From: Streptococcus anginosus subsp. whileyi MAS624
GTDB taxonomy: Bacteria > Bacillota > Bacilli > Lactobacillales > Streptococcaceae
Assembly (NCBI RefSeq): GCF_000478925.1
Contig: NZ_AP013072.1
Location: forward strand, 288,501 to 352,500
Reading direction: 5' to 3'
Length of the DNA: 64,000 nt
How positions within the stretch are numbered: the first letter of the stretch is position 1; every line of letters starts with the position of its first letter. The notes beneath the pieces are model-generated. The model saw nothing but the letters and a program-made list of their open reading frames with translations. It had not been told where the DNA came from and did no database searches. The position numbers were made by a program, and so were the translations under genes. Positions 45,292-56,935 of the stretch are shown piece by piece.

Positions 45292-47373
45292 ATGGCTCGC
45301 GAATTTTCACTTGAAAAAACTCGTAACATCGGTATCATGGCTCACGTCGATGCTGGTAAAACAACAACGACTGAACGTATTCTTTACTATACCGGTAAAA
45401 TCCATAAAATTGGTGAAACACACGAAGGTGCTTCACAAATGGACTGGATGGAACAAGAACAAGAACGTGGTATCACCATCACATCTGCTGCAACAACAGC
45501 GCAATGGAAAGATTACCGTGTCAATATTATCGACACACCAGGGCACGTGGACTTCACTATCGAAGTACAACGTTCACTTCGTGTATTGGATGGTGCCGTA
45601 ACTGTCCTTGACTCACAATCAGGTGTTGAACCTCAAACGGAAACAGTTTGGCGTCAAGCAACTGAATATGGTGTTCCACGTATCGTATTTGCTAACAAAA
45701 TGGATAAAATCGGTGCAGACTTCCTTTACTCAGTAAGCACTCTTCACGATCGTCTTCAAGCAAATGCTCATCCAATTCAATTGCCGATTGGTGCAGAAGA
45801 TGACTTCCGTGGTATCATTGACTTGGTTCGCATGAAAGCCGAAATCTATACAAATGACCTTGGAACAGATATTCTTGAAGAAGATATTCCAGCTGATTAT
45901 CTTGAACAAGCCCAAGAATGGCGTGAAAAATTGGTAGAAGCAGTTGCTGAAACTGATGAAGACTTGATGATGAAATACCTTGAAGGTGAAGAAATTACTG
46001 AAGCAGAACTAAAAGCTGCCATCCGTAAAGCAACTATCAATGTTGAATTCTTCCCAGTTCTTGCTGGTTCTGCCTTCAAGAACAAAGGTGTTCAAATGAT
46101 GCTTGATGCAGTTATTGACTACCTTCCAAGCCCACTTGACATTCCAGCTATCAAGGGTGTAAATCCAGATACTGAAGAAGAAGAAACTCGTCCTGCATCT
46201 GATGATGAACCATTTGCAGCACTGGCTTTCAAGATTATGACAGACCCATTTGTTGGTCGTTTGACTTTCTTCCGTGTGTACTCAGGTGTCTTGAACTCAG
46301 GTTCATACGTTTTGAATACTTCTAAAGGAAAACGTGAACGTATCGGACGTATCCTGCAAATGCACGCTAACCACCGAAATGAAATCGAAACAGTTTACTC
46401 TGGTGACATCGCTGCGGCTGTTGGCTTGAAAGATACTACAACTGGTGACTCATTGACAGATGAAAAGGCAAAAATTATCCTTGAATCTATCGAAGTTCCA
46501 GAACCAGTTATCCAATTGATGGTTGAACCTAAGTCAAAAGCTGACCAAGATAAGATGGGTATTGCCCTTCAAAAATTGGCTGAAGAAGACCCAACTTTCC
46601 GCGTTGAAACTAACGTTGAAACTGGTGAAACAGTTATCTCTGGTATGGGTGAGCTTCACTTGGATGTCCTCGTAGACCGTATGCGTCGTGAATTCAAAGT
46701 GGAAGCAAATGTGGGTGCTCCTCAAGTATCTTACCGTGAAACTTTCCGTGCACAAACATCAGCACGTGGATTCTTTAAACGTCAATCAGGTGGTAAAGGT
46801 CAATTCGGTGATGTTTGGATTGAATTTACTCCAAATGAAGAAGGAAAAGGATTCGAGTTTGAAAATGCTATCGTTGGTGGTGTCGTTCCACGTGAATTCA
46901 TCCCAGCTGTAGAAAAAGGTTTGATTGAGTCAATGGCAAACGGTGTTCTTGCTGGTTACCCAATCGTTGACGTGAAAGCAAAACTGTATGACGGTTCATA
47001 CCACGATGTCGACTCATCTGAAACAGCCTTTAAAGTTGCTGCCTCTCTTGCTCTTAAAGAAGCTGCTAAGACTGCGCAACCAACCATTCTTGAACCAATG
47101 ATGCTTGTTACAATTACTGTACCAGAAGAAAACCTCGGTGATGTTATGGGACACGTAACAGCTCGTCGTGGACGTGTTGATGGTATGGAAGCTCATGGTA
47201 ATAGCCAAATCGTTCGTGCCTATGTTCCACTTGCTGAAATGTTCGGTTATGCAACAGTTCTTCGTTCAGCGTCACAAGGACGTGGTACTTTCATGATGGT
47301 ATTTGACCACTACGAAGATGTACCGAAGTCAGTACAAGAAGAAATCATTAAGAAAAATAAAGGTGAGGCTTAA
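45292..47373 (+). CDS. fusA: Translation elongation factor G
   Basis: EF-G is the GTPase that moves tRNA and mRNA through the ribosome. The 693-residue protein has the G motifs [13 protein letters not shown] (residues 17-29), DTPGHVDF and NKMDKIGAD. Domains II-V with [13 protein letters not shown] and [14 protein letters not shown] follow. Highly biased codons. It has its own promoter downstream of the rpsG terminator and ends at a strong hairpin. Confidence 0.98.
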   Translation: MAREFSLEKTRNIGIMAHVDAGKTTTTERILYYTGKIHKIGETHEGASQMDWMEQEQERGITITSAATTAQWKDYRVNIIDTPGHVDFTIEVQRSLRVLDGAVTVLDSQSGVEPQTETVWRQATEYGVPRIVFANKMDKIGADFLYSVSTLHDRLQANAHPIQLPIGAEDDFRGIIDLVRMKAEIYTNDLGTDILEEDIPADYLEQAQEWREKLVEAVAETDEDLMMKYLEGEEITEAELKAAIRKATINVEFFPVLAGSAFKNKGVQMMLDAVIDYLPSPLDIPAIKGVNPDTEEEETRPASDDEPFAALAFKIMTDPFVGRLTFFRVYSGVLNSGSYVLNTSKGKRERIGRILQMHANHRNEIETVYSGDIAAAVGLKDTTTGDSLTDEKAKIILESIEVPEPVIQLMVEPKSKADQDKMGIALQKLAEEDPTFRVETNVETGETVISGMGELHLDVLVDRMRREFKVEANVGAPQVSYRETFRAQTSARGFFKRQSGGKGQFGDVWIEFTPNEEGKGFEFENAIVGGVVPREFIPAVEKGLIESMANGVLAGYPIVDVKAKLYDGSYHDVDSSETAFKVAASLALKEAAKTAQPTILEPMMLVTITVPEENLGDVMGHVTARRGRVDGMEAHGNSQIVRAYVPLAEMFGYATVLRSASQGRGTFMMVFDHYEDVPKSVQEEIIKKNKGEA

Positions 47374-47389
47374 GATAAGCTGATTTTGG

Positions 47390-47415
47390 AGCACCTGCGC
47401 AAGCAGGTGCTTTTT
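47390..47415 (+). terminator. fusA terminator
   Basis: AGCACCTGC and GCAGGTGCT pair perfectly around GCAA, followed by a T-run. Confidence 0.9.
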
Positions 47416-47503
47416 GCATATCTCCCACTTAGCTTCCGAAAATGAAAGAGAAATGAAAATCTTTGAAAGAAATGATATTCCTTGTTAATAATGCTGAAAT
47501 CAG

Positions 47504-47532
47504 TTGCAATTTTAAGGGATAAAGTATATAAT
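47504..47532 (+). promoter_or_regulatory. gapA promoter
   Basis: TTGCAA and TATAAT are separated by 17 bp, about 85 bases upstream of the start. Confidence 0.75.
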
Positions 47533-47617
47533 AGATATGTTGAAAGGTGATTTGTAGCAACTCAAGTTACTCTTTTCACATAAAAATTTTTTGATTTTCA
47601 TAAGGAGGAAATCACGA

Positions 47618-48625
47618 ATGGTAGTTAAAGTTGGTATTAACGGTTTCGGTCGTATCGGTCGTCTTGCATTCCGTCGTATCCAAAACGTAGAAGGTGTTGA
47701 AGTTACTCGTATCAACGACCTTACAGATCCAGTTATGCTTGCACATTTGTTGAAATATGACACAACTCAAGGTCGTTTCGACGGTACTGTGGAAGTTAAA
47801 GAAGGTGGATTCGAAGTTAACGGTAAATTCGTTAAAGTTTCTGCTGAACGTGACCCAGAACAAATCGACTGGGCTACTGACGGTGTAGAAATCGTTTTGG
47901 AAGCAACTGGTTTCTTTGCTAAGAAAGATGCAGCTGAAAAACACCTTAAAGGTGGAGCTAAGAAAGTTGTTATCACTGCTCCTGGCGGAAACGATGTTAA
48001 AACAATCGTATTTAACACTAACCACGATGTTCTTGATGGTACTGAAACAGTTATCTCAGGTGCTTCATGTACTACAAACTGCTTGGCTCCAATGGCTAAA
48101 GCACTTCAAGACAATTTCGGTATCGTTGAAGGTTTGATGACTACTATCCACGCTTACACTGGTGACCAAATGATCCTTGACGGTCCACATCGTAAAGGTG
48201 ATCTTCGCCGTGCTCGTGCTGGTGCTGCAAACATCGTTCCTAACTCAACTGGTGCTGCTAAAGCTATCGGTCTTGTTATTCCAGAATTGAACGGTAAACT
48301 TGATGGTTCAGCTCAACGTGTTCCAACTCCAACTGGATCAGTTACTGAATTGGTTGCTGTTCTTGAAAAGAATGTTACTGTTGATGAAGTAAATGCAGCT
48401 ATGAAAGCAGCAGCTAACGAATCATACGGTTATACAGAAGATCCAATCGTATCTTCAGATATCGTAGGTATGGCTTACGGTTCGTTGTTTGATGCAACTC
48501 AAACTAAAGTTCTTGACGTTGATGGAAAACAATTGGTGAAAGTTGTATCTTGGTACGATAACGAAATGTCATACACTGCACAACTTGTACGTACTCTTGA
48601 ATACTTTGCAAAAATTGCTAAATAA
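47618..48625 (+). CDS. gapA: Glyceraldehyde-3-phosphate dehydrogenase
   Basis: GapA oxidises glyceraldehyde-3-phosphate with NAD+ in glycolysis and is often found on streptococcal surfaces. The 335-residue protein starts [18 protein letters not shown]. It has the catalytic Cys in [15 protein letters not shown] (Cys151 counting Met1) and the substrate-binding [12 protein letters not shown]. The ATG at 47618 has AAGGAGG upstream; the longer frame has no site. Codon use is very biased. Confidence 0.98.
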   Translation: MVVKVGINGFGRIGRLAFRRIQNVEGVEVTRINDLTDPVMLAHLLKYDTTQGRFDGTVEVKEGGFEVNGKFVKVSAERDPEQIDWATDGVEIVLEATGFFAKKDAAEKHLKGGAKKVVITAPGGNDVKTIVFNTNHDVLDGTETVISGASCTTNCLAPMAKALQDNFGIVEGLMTTIHAYTGDQMILDGPHRKGDLRRARAGAANIVPNSTGAAKAIGLVIPELNGKLDGSAQRVPTPTGSVTELVAVLEKNVTVDEVNAAMKAAANESYGYTEDPIVSSDIVGMAYGSLFDATQTKVLDVDGKQLVKVVSWYDNEMSYTAQLVRTLEYFAKIAK

Positions 48626-48640
48626 TTCATCAGTATAGAG

Positions 48641-48665
48641 AAGAGAGGTTTACCTCTCTTTTTTG
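48641..48665 (+). terminator. gapA terminator
   Basis: AAGAGAGG and CCTCTCTT form a stem around TTTA, followed by a T-run. Confidence 0.88.
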
Positions 48666-48788
48666 TTGTCATTCGCTCCTCGGCTCAGACTTGTGGAAGT
48701 TGGGAGTTGAATATGTATAAAAATCAAATTAGAATGTTGATAAAACTCCAGAGTTTCCACTCGTTTGGTCGTTATGACCAAGCTACAA

Positions 48789-48828
48789 TAAAAACAACTC
48801 GACTTTACCCAAATCAAGTTGTTTTTTT
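48789..48828. terminator. Terminator facing rnjA
   Basis: AAAAACAACTCGA and CAAGTTGTTTTT form an imperfect stem around TTTACCCAAAT, readable in both directions. A small hairpin (TTGGTC/GACCAA, 48765-48781) lies just before it. Confidence 0.75.
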
Positions 48829-48848
48829 ACTATGTAAGGATTGTATTG

Positions 48849-50531
48849 CTAGATTTCTTCATCTGGTGTTAAAATCATTGGGATGATAATGGGCTCACGC
48901 TCTGTGTTTTCATATAAAAATGGTCTAAGAGCATTTACGATAGCACCATTGACTGACTGAATGCTAGCATCTTTATTTTTTAATGCAATACGAATAGCAT
49001 TGAAAAGAATACGTTGGCTATGACGGATCAGTTCACCTGATTCCCGCATATAGATGAAACCGCGGCTGAGAATATCAGGACCGGCTAAGATCATCTTGGA
49101 TTTAAAGTCAACAGTGGCTACTGCAAGGACAACGCCATCTTCGGAAAGGTCACGTCTGTCACGAAGGACTGCAGCACCAATTTCTCCAATACGATTGCCA
49201 TCGACATAAATATCTTGTGCATTGAAACTTCCGGCAATGCGAGCAGAATTAGCAGTTAATGCTAGAACATCTCCATTGCTCATGATAAAGATATTGTCTT
49301 TAGGCACTCCAGTATCCATTGCAAGTCCCGCATGCACTTTTTGCATACGGTATTCACCATGGACTGGCATGAAATACTTCGGTTTTATCAAACGAAGCAT
49401 GAGTTTTTGTTCTTGTTGCCCTCCGTGTCCAGATGTATGGATGTTATTGATTTTTCCATGGATAACATCAACGCCTGCTTCTGAAATGGTGTTGATAAGC
49501 TTATTGACACTAGTAGTATTTCCTGGGATAGGACTAGAAGAGAAAATCACTGTATCACCTGGCTGAAGCTGTACTTGACGATGTGTTCCGTTTGCAATGC
49601 GTGAAAGAGCCGCCATTGGCTCTCCCTGACTACCTGTACACATGATGAGAATCTCACCAGCAGGGTAATCTTTGATTTCGTTTGGTTCGATGAAAGTTCC
49701 TTTAGGTGTTTTGATGTAACCTAGCTCAATTCCATTGGTAATGGCTTTTTCCATTGAGCGTCCAAAAACAGCAATTTTTCGCCCAGTTTTAACAGCAGCC
49801 TCCGCAGCTTGTTGGAGGCGGAAGATATTTGAGGCAAAAGAGGCAAAGATAATCCGTCCATGAATGCCTTCGATGATCTTCATGATAGACTGTCCAACGA
49901 CTTTTTCAGAGTTTGTGAAGGTCGGAATTTCCGCATTGGTTGAGTCAGACAGCAATGCTAGAACGCCATCTTCACCGAGGGCAGCCATTCGGTGCAAATC
50001 AGCGGGCTCTCCAACGGGGGTCAAGTCGAATTTAAAATCACCGGTACATACTATTTTCCCTTGAGGTGTGTGAATGACAATTCCAAAAGGTTCTGGAATG
50101 GAGTGAGTGGTACGGAAGAAGGTTGCTTTTAAATTTTTAAATTGAAGTTCGGTATTTTGATTGATTTCGTAGAGTTTAGCATCACGTAAAAGTCCGTGCT
50201 CTTCCAATTTACCACGAATCAGTGCAAGGGCAAGTGGTCCAGCATAAATGGGAACATTTGCTTGCTTGAGAAGGAAGGGAATCCCTCCGATGTGGTCTTC
50301 GTGACCGTGAGTAATCAACACTCCTTTGATACGGTCAATATTTTCTACGATATAAGAATAATCAGGAATGACATAATCAATCCCTAAGAGGTCGTCTTCA
50401 GGAAATTTAATTCCTGCATCAACGATGATAATCTCATCTTGGTATTCAATCCCGTAGGTATTTTTTCCGATTTCTCCTAAACCACCAATGGCAAATACAC
50501 CGACTTCTTCGGGTTTTAAAGTATATGACAT
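48849..50531 (-). CDS. rnjA: Ribonuclease J1
   Basis: RNase J1 is a 5'-3' exo- and endoribonuclease central to mRNA decay in Firmicutes. The 560-residue protein has the metallo-beta-lactamase signature HGHEDHIGG (about residues 74-82), the [11 protein letters not shown] strand, and the beta-CASP elements with [11 protein letters not shown] and HTSGHG. It follows rpoY by three bases, the conserved rpoY-rnjA pair. Confidence 0.96.
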   Translation of the reverse strand: MSYTLKPEEVGVFAIGGLGEIGKNTYGIEYQDEIIIVDAGIKFPEDDLLGIDYVIPDYSYIVENIDRIKGVLITHGHEDHIGGIPFLLKQANVPIYAGPLALALIRGKLEEHGLLRDAKLYEINQNTELQFKNLKATFFRTTHSIPEPFGIVIHTPQGKIVCTGDFKFDLTPVGEPADLHRMAALGEDGVLALLSDSTNAEIPTFTNSEKVVGQSIMKIIEGIHGRIIFASFASNIFRLQQAAEAAVKTGRKIAVFGRSMEKAITNGIELGYIKTPKGTFIEPNEIKDYPAGEILIMCTGSQGEPMAALSRIANGTHRQVQLQPGDTVIFSSSPIPGNTTSVNKLINTISEAGVDVIHGKINNIHTSGHGGQQEQKLMLRLIKPKYFMPVHGEYRMQKVHAGLAMDTGVPKDNIFIMSNGDVLALTANSARIAGSFNAQDIYVDGNRIGEIGAAVLRDRRDLSEDGVVLAVATVDFKSKMILAGPDILSRGFIYMRESGELIRHSQRILFNAIRIALKNKDASIQSVNGAIVNALRPFLYENTEREPIIIPMILTPDEEI

Positions 50532-50534
50532 GGT

Positions 50535-50765
50535 TTAGAGCTCCGTAATTGTAAAGTTGCCTGATTCTTTTTCGTATTCTAAATGTTTGTCAGACAAAAG
50601 TGTAATCAATTCAACATTATAAGGTGTTTTTTCTTCGACGAGTTTCCGAGCTTTGATGCGTCCTTCTAGTTCGTCTTTGGCGTCAATATCCAAGTAGAGA
50701 GAATGCGTGTTTTCCCGACGTGGATTGCGTTCTTTTGTTTCTTGATAAAAAACTTTGTAAATCAT
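50535..50765 (-). CDS. rpoY: RNA polymerase epsilon subunit
   Basis: RpoY is a small Firmicutes-specific RNA polymerase subunit. The 76-residue protein starts [20 protein letters not shown], the typical beginning of the DUF1447 family. The ATG at 50765 has AAAGGAAT upstream; a 19-codon extension is not supported. It is first in the rpoY-rnjA unit. The -10 TGATATAAT on the minus strand near 50888-50893 is the likely promoter. Confidence 0.93.
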   Translation of the reverse strand: MIYKVFYQETKERNPRRENTHSLYLDIDAKDELEGRIKARKLVEEKTPYNVELITLLSDKHLEYEKESGNFTITEL

Positions 50766-51042
50766 TTCAATTCCTTTCTCATTCATGATCAATCTACCAG
50801 AAAATAGCCACCTTATTTTCAAGGGCGGTCTTCATCTATTTGATTTTCCGGGTAATAGATTGATTTTGATACGTTACAATTATAATCATTATATCATAAA
50901 AAGGATATTTAGTAAAAGAAAGAAGTGAGAAAATCTAGGAAAGCGATTTTTAAAAGGTCTTGTTTTTTTGGAAATCATATTAAGTAAATCCGTGTTTTTT
51001 GTAGTATAATAGAAAGTAGATTATCACAAAGGAAAGATAAGA

Positions 51043-51726
51043 ATGAAAGTTTTAGCTTTTGACACATCCAGCAAAGCCCTAGCAATTGCGATTTTAGAAG
51101 ATGAGAGTTTGCTTGCTGAGATGACGATAAATATTAAGAAAAATCATAGCGTTACATTGATGCCGGCTATTGATTTTTTAATGGAAAGTTTGGATTTAAA
51201 ACCAACTGACTTAGAACGCATTGTGGTTGCAGAAGGTCCGGGTAGTTATACAGGTTTGCGAATTGCTGTTGCCACAGCCAAAACGTTAGCACATACGCTT
51301 AAAATAGATTTGGTGGGAGTTTCTAGCTTGCGGATTCTGGTGTCAGAGGACATTGACGGCTTGGTCATTCCTCTCATGGATGCTAGACGCAATCATGTCT
51401 ATGCTGGTTTTTATGAAAATGGCAGAGCAGTTCAGCCAGAAGCTCATTTATCTTTTGAAGAAGTCTTGGAAAAAGCCAAACCTGCTTCTCAAGTAACCTT
51501 TGTAGGAGAAGTTGAAAAATTTGCGGAGCAGATTCAATCTGCTTTGCCAGCAGCCCTTATCAAAGCAACCTTACCAAGCGCTGTGCTCCTTGCTAAAATC
51601 GGTCTGCAACTACCAGCTCGCTCTGTTCATGATTTCGTGCCGAATTACCTCAAGCGAGTGGAAGCAGAAGAGAATTGGCTCAAAAACCATCAAGAAACGA
51701 ACGATTCTTACATCAAGCGCTTATGA
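51043..51726 (+). CDS. tsaB: tRNA threonylcarbamoyladenosine biosynthesis protein TsaB
   Basis: TsaB is the non-catalytic partner of TsaD in making t6A37 of tRNA. The 227-residue protein has the ASKHA fold with FDTSSKALAIAIL and EGPGSYTGLRIAVATAK. TATAAT at 51005 lies 38 bases before the ATG. Its stop overlaps rimI (ATGA), and tsaD follows. Confidence 0.94.
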   Translation: MKVLAFDTSSKALAIAILEDESLLAEMTINIKKNHSVTLMPAIDFLMESLDLKPTDLERIVVAEGPGSYTGLRIAVATAKTLAHTLKIDLVGVSSLRILVSEDIDGLVIPLMDARRNHVYAGFYENGRAVQPEAHLSFEEVLEKAKPASQVTFVGEVEKFAEQIQSALPAALIKATLPSAVLLAKIGLQLPARSVHDFVPNYLKRVEAEENWLKNHQETNDSYIKRL

Positions 51727-52163
51727 TTGAGATTAAAAAAGATGAAAAAAAGCAGGTTGCTGATTTGGCGGAGCAGATTTATCAAGTATTAAAAGATGTT
51801 TATGCTGTCAGTCCTTGGAATATAGAGCAGATTGAGAAAGATTTACAAAATCCTTTGTCGGTTTATGTTTTGGCTTTGGAAGCTCAAAATTTAATCGGCT
51901 TTCTGGCTTTTCAAGAGTCGGACTTTGAAGCAGAAGTTTTACAAATTGCGGTTAAGAAAGCCTATCAAGGAAAGAAAATTGCGACCGCTTTGTTTGAATA
52001 TCTACCGATTGAAAAAGAGATTTTTCTTGAAGTGAGAGAATCCAACAAAGCAGCTCTGCTATTTTACCAAAAAGAGAAATTTATAAAAATCGCTCGGCGT
52101 AAGAATTACTATCATGAGCCAGTGGAAGATGCGATTGTAATGAAAAGAGAAAACAATGAATGA
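51723..52163 (+). CDS. rimI: Ribosomal-protein-alanine acetyltransferase RimI-like
   Basis: This 146-residue GNAT enzyme has the acetyl-CoA loop [16 protein letters not shown] (about residues 80-95) and [16 protein letters not shown], the RimI-type terminal motif. The ATG at 51723 overlaps the tsaB stop, and its own 3' end overlaps tsaD. The conserved place between tsaB and tsaD supports RimI, though acetylation of S18 is not proven for streptococci. Confidence 0.88.
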   Translation: MIEIKKDEKKQVADLAEQIYQVLKDVYAVSPWNIEQIEKDLQNPLSVYVLALEAQNLIGFLAFQESDFEAEVLQIAVKKAYQGKKIATALFEYLPIEKEIFLEVRESNKAALLFYQKEKFIKIARRKNYYHEPVEDAIVMKRENNE

Positions 52164-53169
52164 CATATATATTTTAGCTTTTGAGACCTCCTGCGATGAG
52201 ACTAGCGTGGCAGTTTTAAAGAATGACGCTGAACTCTTATCCAATGTTATTGCCAGCCAGATTGAGAGCCATAAACGTTTTGGTGGCGTGGTACCGGAAG
52301 TGGCTAGCCGTCACCATGTGGAAGTTATCACAGCTTGTATTGAGGAGGCTCTTGCGGAGGCTGGTATTACAGAAAAAGAAGTGACTGCAGTAGCAGTAAC
52401 TTATGGGCCAGGGCTGGTAGGCGCCCTCTTAGTCGGGTTGGCAGCTGCTAAGTCTTTTGCGTGGGCACATCATTTACCGCTTATTCCTGTCAATCATATG
52501 GCAGGTCATCTGATGGCGGCTCAAAATGTTGAGAAATTAGAATACCCTCTTTTAGCATTATTAGTCAGTGGAGGACATACGGAATTGGTTTATGTTAGCG
52601 AAGCTGGTGATTATCAGATTGTCGGAGAAACACGCGATGATGCAGTTGGAGAAGCTTATGATAAAGTTGGTCGTGTGATGGGATTGACTTATCCAGCTGG
52701 GCGTGAGATAGATGAATTGGCCCATAAAGGACAAGATATTTATGATTTTCCGAGAGCGATGATTAAAGAGGATAATTTAGAATTTTCTTTCTCTGGGTTG
52801 AAGTCTGCCTTTATCAACCTCTATCACAATGCGGAGCAAAGGGGTGAAAGTTTGTCGAAAGAAAATTTGGCTGCTAGTTTTCAAGCTGCTGTTTTAGATA
52901 TTCTCATGGCAAAAACAAAAAAAGCTTTGGAGAAATATCCTGTTAAGACCTTAGTTGTTGCGGGCGGTGTTGCTGCTAATCAAGGTTTACGTGAACGTTT
53001 AGCAGATGAAATGACAGATATCAAGGTAGTCATACCGCCTTTGCGTCTCTGTGGGGACAATGCAGGAATGATTGCTTATGCGAGCGTCAGTGAGTGGAAC
53101 AAAGGGAATCTTGCAACATTGAGCTTGAATGCTAAGCCAAGTCTGGCATTTGACACAATGGAAGAATAA
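52156..53169 (+). CDS. tsaD: tRNA threonylcarbamoyladenosine transferase TsaD
   Basis: TsaD transfers threonylcarbamoyl to A37 of tRNAs that read ANN codons. The 337-residue protein has [12 protein letters not shown] (residues 8-19), the metal-binding HH of [17 protein letters not shown] and the nucleotide motif SGGHTEL. It overlaps rimI by eight bases. Confidence 0.96.
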   Translation: MNDIYILAFETSCDETSVAVLKNDAELLSNVIASQIESHKRFGGVVPEVASRHHVEVITACIEEALAEAGITEKEVTAVAVTYGPGLVGALLVGLAAAKSFAWAHHLPLIPVNHMAGHLMAAQNVEKLEYPLLALLVSGGHTELVYVSEAGDYQIVGETRDDAVGEAYDKVGRVMGLTYPAGREIDELAHKGQDIYDFPRAMIKEDNLEFSFSGLKSAFINLYHNAEQRGESLSKENLAASFQAAVLDILMAKTKKALEKYPVKTLVVAGGVAANQGLRERLADEMTDIKVVIPPLRLCGDNAGMIAYASVSEWNKGNLATLSLNAKPSLAFDTMEE

Positions 53170-53171
53170 AT

Positions 53172-53867
53172 ATGATTGGAAAAAGTTTTAAGGATGGGGC
53201 TAAGGCAGCGATGCCAACGGCTCTTGGGTATATTAGTATTGGACTAGCTTGTGGAATTATTGGTGCCTCTTATGTCAGTCCTCTTGAAATGGCACTTATG
53301 AGCAGTTTAGTCTATGCAGGAAGTGCTCAGTTTGCTATGCTAGCACTTCTTGCGATTCACGCACCGGTAACAGCTATTGCTCTGACAGTTTTTTTAATCA
53401 ATTTGCGGTTGTTTTTGCTGAGCCTTCATACATCAACCTTTTTTCGGCATGCCAGTCTCTTGCAAAATATCGGTATCGGAATACTCTTGACAGATGAGAC
53501 CTATGGCGTTTTATTAAGTGAGCGTGTCCATACAAAGGATATTTCGCTTCAGTGGATGTACGGCAATAACATTACGAGCTACCTTGCTTGGATTGTCGGA
53601 TCTGTGGTCGGAACGACATTAGGAAGTCTTTTGCCAAATCCAGAAGTGTTTGGACTGGACTTTGCGCTGGTGGGCATGTTTATTGGGATTTTTTCTTCCC
53701 AATTTTTAGTGATGCTCCATAAAACAAAACTTCAAAAACTTTTGGTGATTTTAGTTGTGGTAGCTTTATCGTTCTATGTTTTAAGCATGCTTGTTTCTTC
53801 GTCTTTAGCTGTTTTAATGTCGACCTTATTAGGTTGTGCTGTGGGGGTAATGCTAGATGATAAATAA
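53172..53867 (+). CDS. azlC: Branched-chain amino acid exporter, large subunit AzlC
   Basis: AzlC with AzlD exports branched-chain amino acids. The 231-residue protein has about six membrane segments and the family signature AGSAQFAMLALLA, with FLINLRLFLLSLH. It starts two bases after tsaD and overlaps azlD by 11 bases. Confidence 0.9.
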   Translation: MIGKSFKDGAKAAMPTALGYISIGLACGIIGASYVSPLEMALMSSLVYAGSAQFAMLALLAIHAPVTAIALTVFLINLRLFLLSLHTSTFFRHASLLQNIGIGILLTDETYGVLLSERVHTKDISLQWMYGNNITSYLAWIVGSVVGTTLGSLLPNPEVFGLDFALVGMFIGIFSSQFLVMLHKTKLQKLLVILVVVALSFYVLSMLVSSSLAVLMSTLLGCAVGVMLDDK

Positions 53868-54180
53868 TTATATATTTGTCTCCATTCTTCTCTCAGCCTT
53901 GGTGACATGGCTAACGCGGGTGACTCCTTTTATCTTGGTAAAATATCGCGGCTTACCTAAAGTTGTAGAACGATTTTTACAGTACTTACCAGTCTCTATT
54001 ATTTTTGCATTGATTTTATCCAGCCTTACAAATGGGAAGATAGGGCAGTTGCCAACCTTTAAATGGCTAGATTTAGTAGCCGTTTTTCCGACAATATACA
54101 TTGCTTTTCGCTATCGCAACTTAGTGATGACTGTAGTTTTTGGTGTGATATTGGTAGCTATTCTGCGATTTATCTTTTAA
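53857..54180 (+). CDS. azlD: Branched-chain amino acid exporter, small subunit AzlD
   Basis: The 107-residue membrane protein has three to four segments and the LSALVTWLTRVTPFIL start typical of AzlD. It overlaps azlC. Substrate range is inferred from the family. Confidence 0.88.
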   Translation: MINNYIFVSILLSALVTWLTRVTPFILVKYRGLPKVVERFLQYLPVSIIFALILSSLTNGKIGQLPTFKWLDLVAVFPTIYIAFRYRNLVMTVVFGVILVAILRFIF

Positions 54181-54189
54181 CTTTATAGA

Positions 54190-54226
54190 AATAACTCTGT
54201 CTTAGGAAATCACTAAGGCGGAGTTT
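54190..54226 (+). terminator. azlCD terminator
   Basis: AACTCTGTCTTAG and CTAAGGCGGAGTT form a stem around GAAATCA with a short T-run. Confidence 0.75.
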
Positions 54227-54369
54227 TAGCTAAAATAACCGTTTAAGATCTAAAACAGACCATTCAGAATTTTAATGAGTTTTTTATTTAGATTGGATAC
54301 AATGAGAGTTTGTTGTAAAGTAGATTTGCGGTTACTATTTTCATTTCCAAAGGGGCTTTTTCCGAGTCT

Positions 54370-54640
54370 GCCAAAAGCAGTATTGAGACTTACTTCGCAA
54401 ACTCTATCTATAACCTCAAGTCAGTGCTTTGAGCAATTATCTACTTCGTTAAGAATTTTAGGTATCAAAAAGTAGAGGCTGGGACAAAAGTCCGACCTCA
54501 AGTATAAAAAGCGAACAAAACTAGTTTTCTGGTAATCAGAATTCTGCTTTGTTCGCTTTTCGCATTTAATTATAGATTTGAAGGGCTTAATAATTAAGAT
54601 TTTTAAAAATTGAAATCTTTTTGTCCCAAACTCTTTACAA
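54370..54640. repeat. Intergenic repeat region with a long hairpin, between azlD and galU
   Basis: The 570-base spacer has no credible gene. AAAAGCGAACAAA and TTTGTTCGCTTTT (54507-54560) are the ends of a long hairpin, with more paired bases inside. GGGACAAAA at 54481 and TTTTTGTCCC at about 54620 echo the element at 4010. The stretch 54382-54435 (ACTTACTTCGC, CTCAAGTCAGTGCTTTGAG) is a diverged copy of 63239-63292. Confidence 0.6.
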
Positions 54641-54752
54641 GCTATTATTTTTCCAACAAAGGTAGTGATTGGAAAAACACTTTTGACTTTAATCAATTAG
54701 AGTTCCGTGGAACAGTTGATTAGGAATAGGTGCCACCCATCACAGCTGTCTG

Positions 54753-55652
54753 TTAGTTTTCTTTTTTGTCTAATTTCTTGCCTAACTCAATAATGTATTG
54801 TTTCATATCGTCTTTGATTTGAGGATGTTTGAGGGCATAGTCAATAGATGTTTTCATAAAGCCAAATTTGTCACCGACATCATAACGATCACCTGTGAAT
54901 TCGCGGGCAAATACTCTTTGTGTTTTATTGAGAGTATCAATGGCATCTGTCAGTTGGATTTCATTTCCAGCACCTGGAGCTTGTGTTTCCAAAATGGAGA
55001 AGATTTCTGGTGTCAAAAGGTAGCGACCAATAATTGCAAGGTCACTTGGTGCGTCTTCTGGTTTTGGTTTTTCAACAAAGGTCTCCACGCTGTAGAGTCC
55101 ATTTACTCCTTCACCTTGCGGGTCAATAACACCATAAGACGAAACGTCATCGTGTGGTACTTGCATGACAGCAATGGTTGATGCATGTGTTTCTTTGTAA
55201 TCATTCATTAACTGTTTGGTTAGCGGAACTGCTTTGTCGTTTGTAATGTCCATCAGATCATCACCTAGCATGACAACGAAAGGTTCATTCCCAACGAAAG
55301 CTTTGGCTTGTAAAACAGCGTCTCCAAGCCCACGTGGATGGCTTTGACGAATGAAATGAAGACCGATACCAGTCGTTTCATCTACGAGTTTTAAAAGATC
55401 AGATTTCCCTTTTTCTTTGAGGTTATACTCCAATTCAAAATTTGAATCAAAGTGGTCTTCAATGGAGCGTTTGGATTTCCCTGTTACAACCAGAATGTCT
55501 TTGATACCGGATTTTAACGCTTCTTCAACAATAAATTGAATAGTTGGTTTGTCAACGATAGGCAGCATTTCTTTGGCGAGCGCTTTGGTTGCTGGCAAGA
55601 AACGAGTTCCAAGTCCAGCAGCAGGGATAACAGCTTTTCTTACTTGAGTCAT
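54753..55652 (-). CDS. galU: UTP-glucose-1-phosphate uridylyltransferase
   Basis: GalU makes UDP-glucose for capsule, glycolipid and teichoic acid synthesis. The 299-residue protein has the nucleotidyl signature [19 protein letters not shown] and the FVEKP-like elements [14 protein letters not shown]. It lies 27 bases after gpsA, and the gpsA-galU order is conserved in streptococci. Confidence 0.95.
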   Translation of the reverse strand: MTQVRKAVIPAAGLGTRFLPATKALAKEMLPIVDKPTIQFIVEEALKSGIKDILVVTGKSKRSIEDHFDSNFELEYNLKEKGKSDLLKLVDETTGIGLHFIRQSHPRGLGDAVLQAKAFVGNEPFVVMLGDDLMDITNDKAVPLTKQLMNDYKETHASTIAVMQVPHDDVSSYGVIDPQGEGVNGLYSVETFVEKPKPEDAPSDLAIIGRYLLTPEIFSILETQAPGAGNEIQLTDAIDTLNKTQRVFAREFTGDRYDVGDKFGFMKTSIDYALKHPQIKDDMKQYIIELGKKLDKKEN

Positions 55653-55679
55653 ATGACCCTCCTTTTTTGTAGTAGCTAA

Positions 55680-56696
55680 TTACGACCATTCGTTTTCAGC
55701 TTTGAATTCATTATTCATTATATCATAAATGGCGTCTTTTATGTTAAGGCTTTCATAAATCACGTGATAGATCGCTTGAGTAATTGGCATATAGACACCC
55801 AGTTCTTGTGCGAGTTCGTAAGCAGCTTTGGTAGTGGAAATGCCTTCGATAACCATGCCCATGTTGGCTTCGATATCTTCTAGCTTTTCACCGCGACCAA
55901 GAGCATCACCAGCGCGCCAATTGCGTGAGTGAACGGAGGTTCCTGTGACAATTAAATCTCCCACTCCGGATAAACCGCTATATGTTAAAGGACTGGCACC
56001 GAGTTTGACACCGAGACGGGTGATTTCTGCTAAGCCACGCGTGATAATAGCGGCTTTTGCATTGTCACCATAGCCAAGACCGTGAAGAGCCCCTGCTCCG
56101 ACCGCAATGATGTTTTTGAGTGCACCCGCTGTTTCCACACCGATGACATCTGTATTGGTGTAGAGACGGAAGTAGTGATTGCTGAAAAGTTCTTGAACAT
56201 ATTTTGCTGCTTCTAAGTCTTTTGAAGCTGCTGTGATAAGAGTAATATCACGAACGATAGTTTCTTCAGCATGGCTTGGTCCAGATACGACAACCACTTC
56301 GCTTCGTAAATTTGGAGATAATTCTTCTTCTAAAATTATGGAAAGTCGTTTGTGAGTATCGGGTTCGAGTCCTTTTGAAGCGTGCATGATTTTGACTGGA
56401 TGGTCTAATACTTCAGCCACTTGTTTAGCTACGAGACGTGTGACTTTTGTTGGAACAACGAAAAGAATGGCATCAACACCGTCAAGAGTTTCTTTTAAGT
56501 CATAATAGGCAGTAATCTTTTCATCGAGAACGATATCTTTGAAATAGCGTTTATTGGTATGGTGTTCGTTGATTTCAGTAATTTGCTCGGCAAGATTACC
56601 CCAAATACGGACTTCATGTCCATTGTCATTTAATACTTGTGCCAAAGCAGTACCCCATGAACCAGGGCCTAAAACAGCAACTGTTTGTTTTTCCAT
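55680..56696 (-). CDS. gpsA: NAD(P)+-dependent glycerol-3-phosphate dehydrogenase
   Basis: GpsA reduces dihydroxyacetone phosphate to sn-glycerol-3-phosphate for phospholipids. The 338-residue protein has [20 protein letters not shown] (residues 10-29), the catalytic lysine region [20 protein letters not shown], and SGVGDLIVT with the [12 protein letters not shown] stretch. First gene of gpsA-galU. Confidence 0.96.
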   Translation of the reverse strand: MEKQTVAVLGPGSWGTALAQVLNDNGHEVRIWGNLAEQITEINEHHTNKRYFKDIVLDEKITAYYDLKETLDGVDAILFVVPTKVTRLVAKQVAEVLDHPVKIMHASKGLEPDTHKRLSIILEEELSPNLRSEVVVVSGPSHAEETIVRDITLITAASKDLEAAKYVQELFSNHYFRLYTNTDVIGVETAGALKNIIAVGAGALHGLGYGDNAKAAIITRGLAEITRLGVKLGASPLTYSGLSGVGDLIVTGTSVHSRNWRAGDALGRGEKLEDIEANMGMVIEGISTTKAAYELAQELGVYMPITQAIYHVIYESLNIKDAIYDIMNNEFKAENEWS

Positions 56697-56935
56697 ATTC
56701 TTCTCCTTATAGAGTTTTCTAATTTCATTTTACCATAGAAAGCGATAAATTTCTTGTTTAGTAGTAGCTTGGTATTATAAGTTATTATTTTATAAGAATA
56801 AAGTCTGATTAAAGTGCATAAAAAGAGTGTAATGAGGCAGGAGTTGTGGCTAGTATAAAAACTATTTATCACGATCTTTAAAAAAATCAATTGGACGGGT
56901 GGTAAGATTGTGTATATCAATGAGGAGGGAATCGT

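Noticed and set aside
54275..54475. A 66-codon frame in the azlD-galU spacer
   Set aside because: No ribosome site, and it lies in the repeat region, so it is a chance frame.
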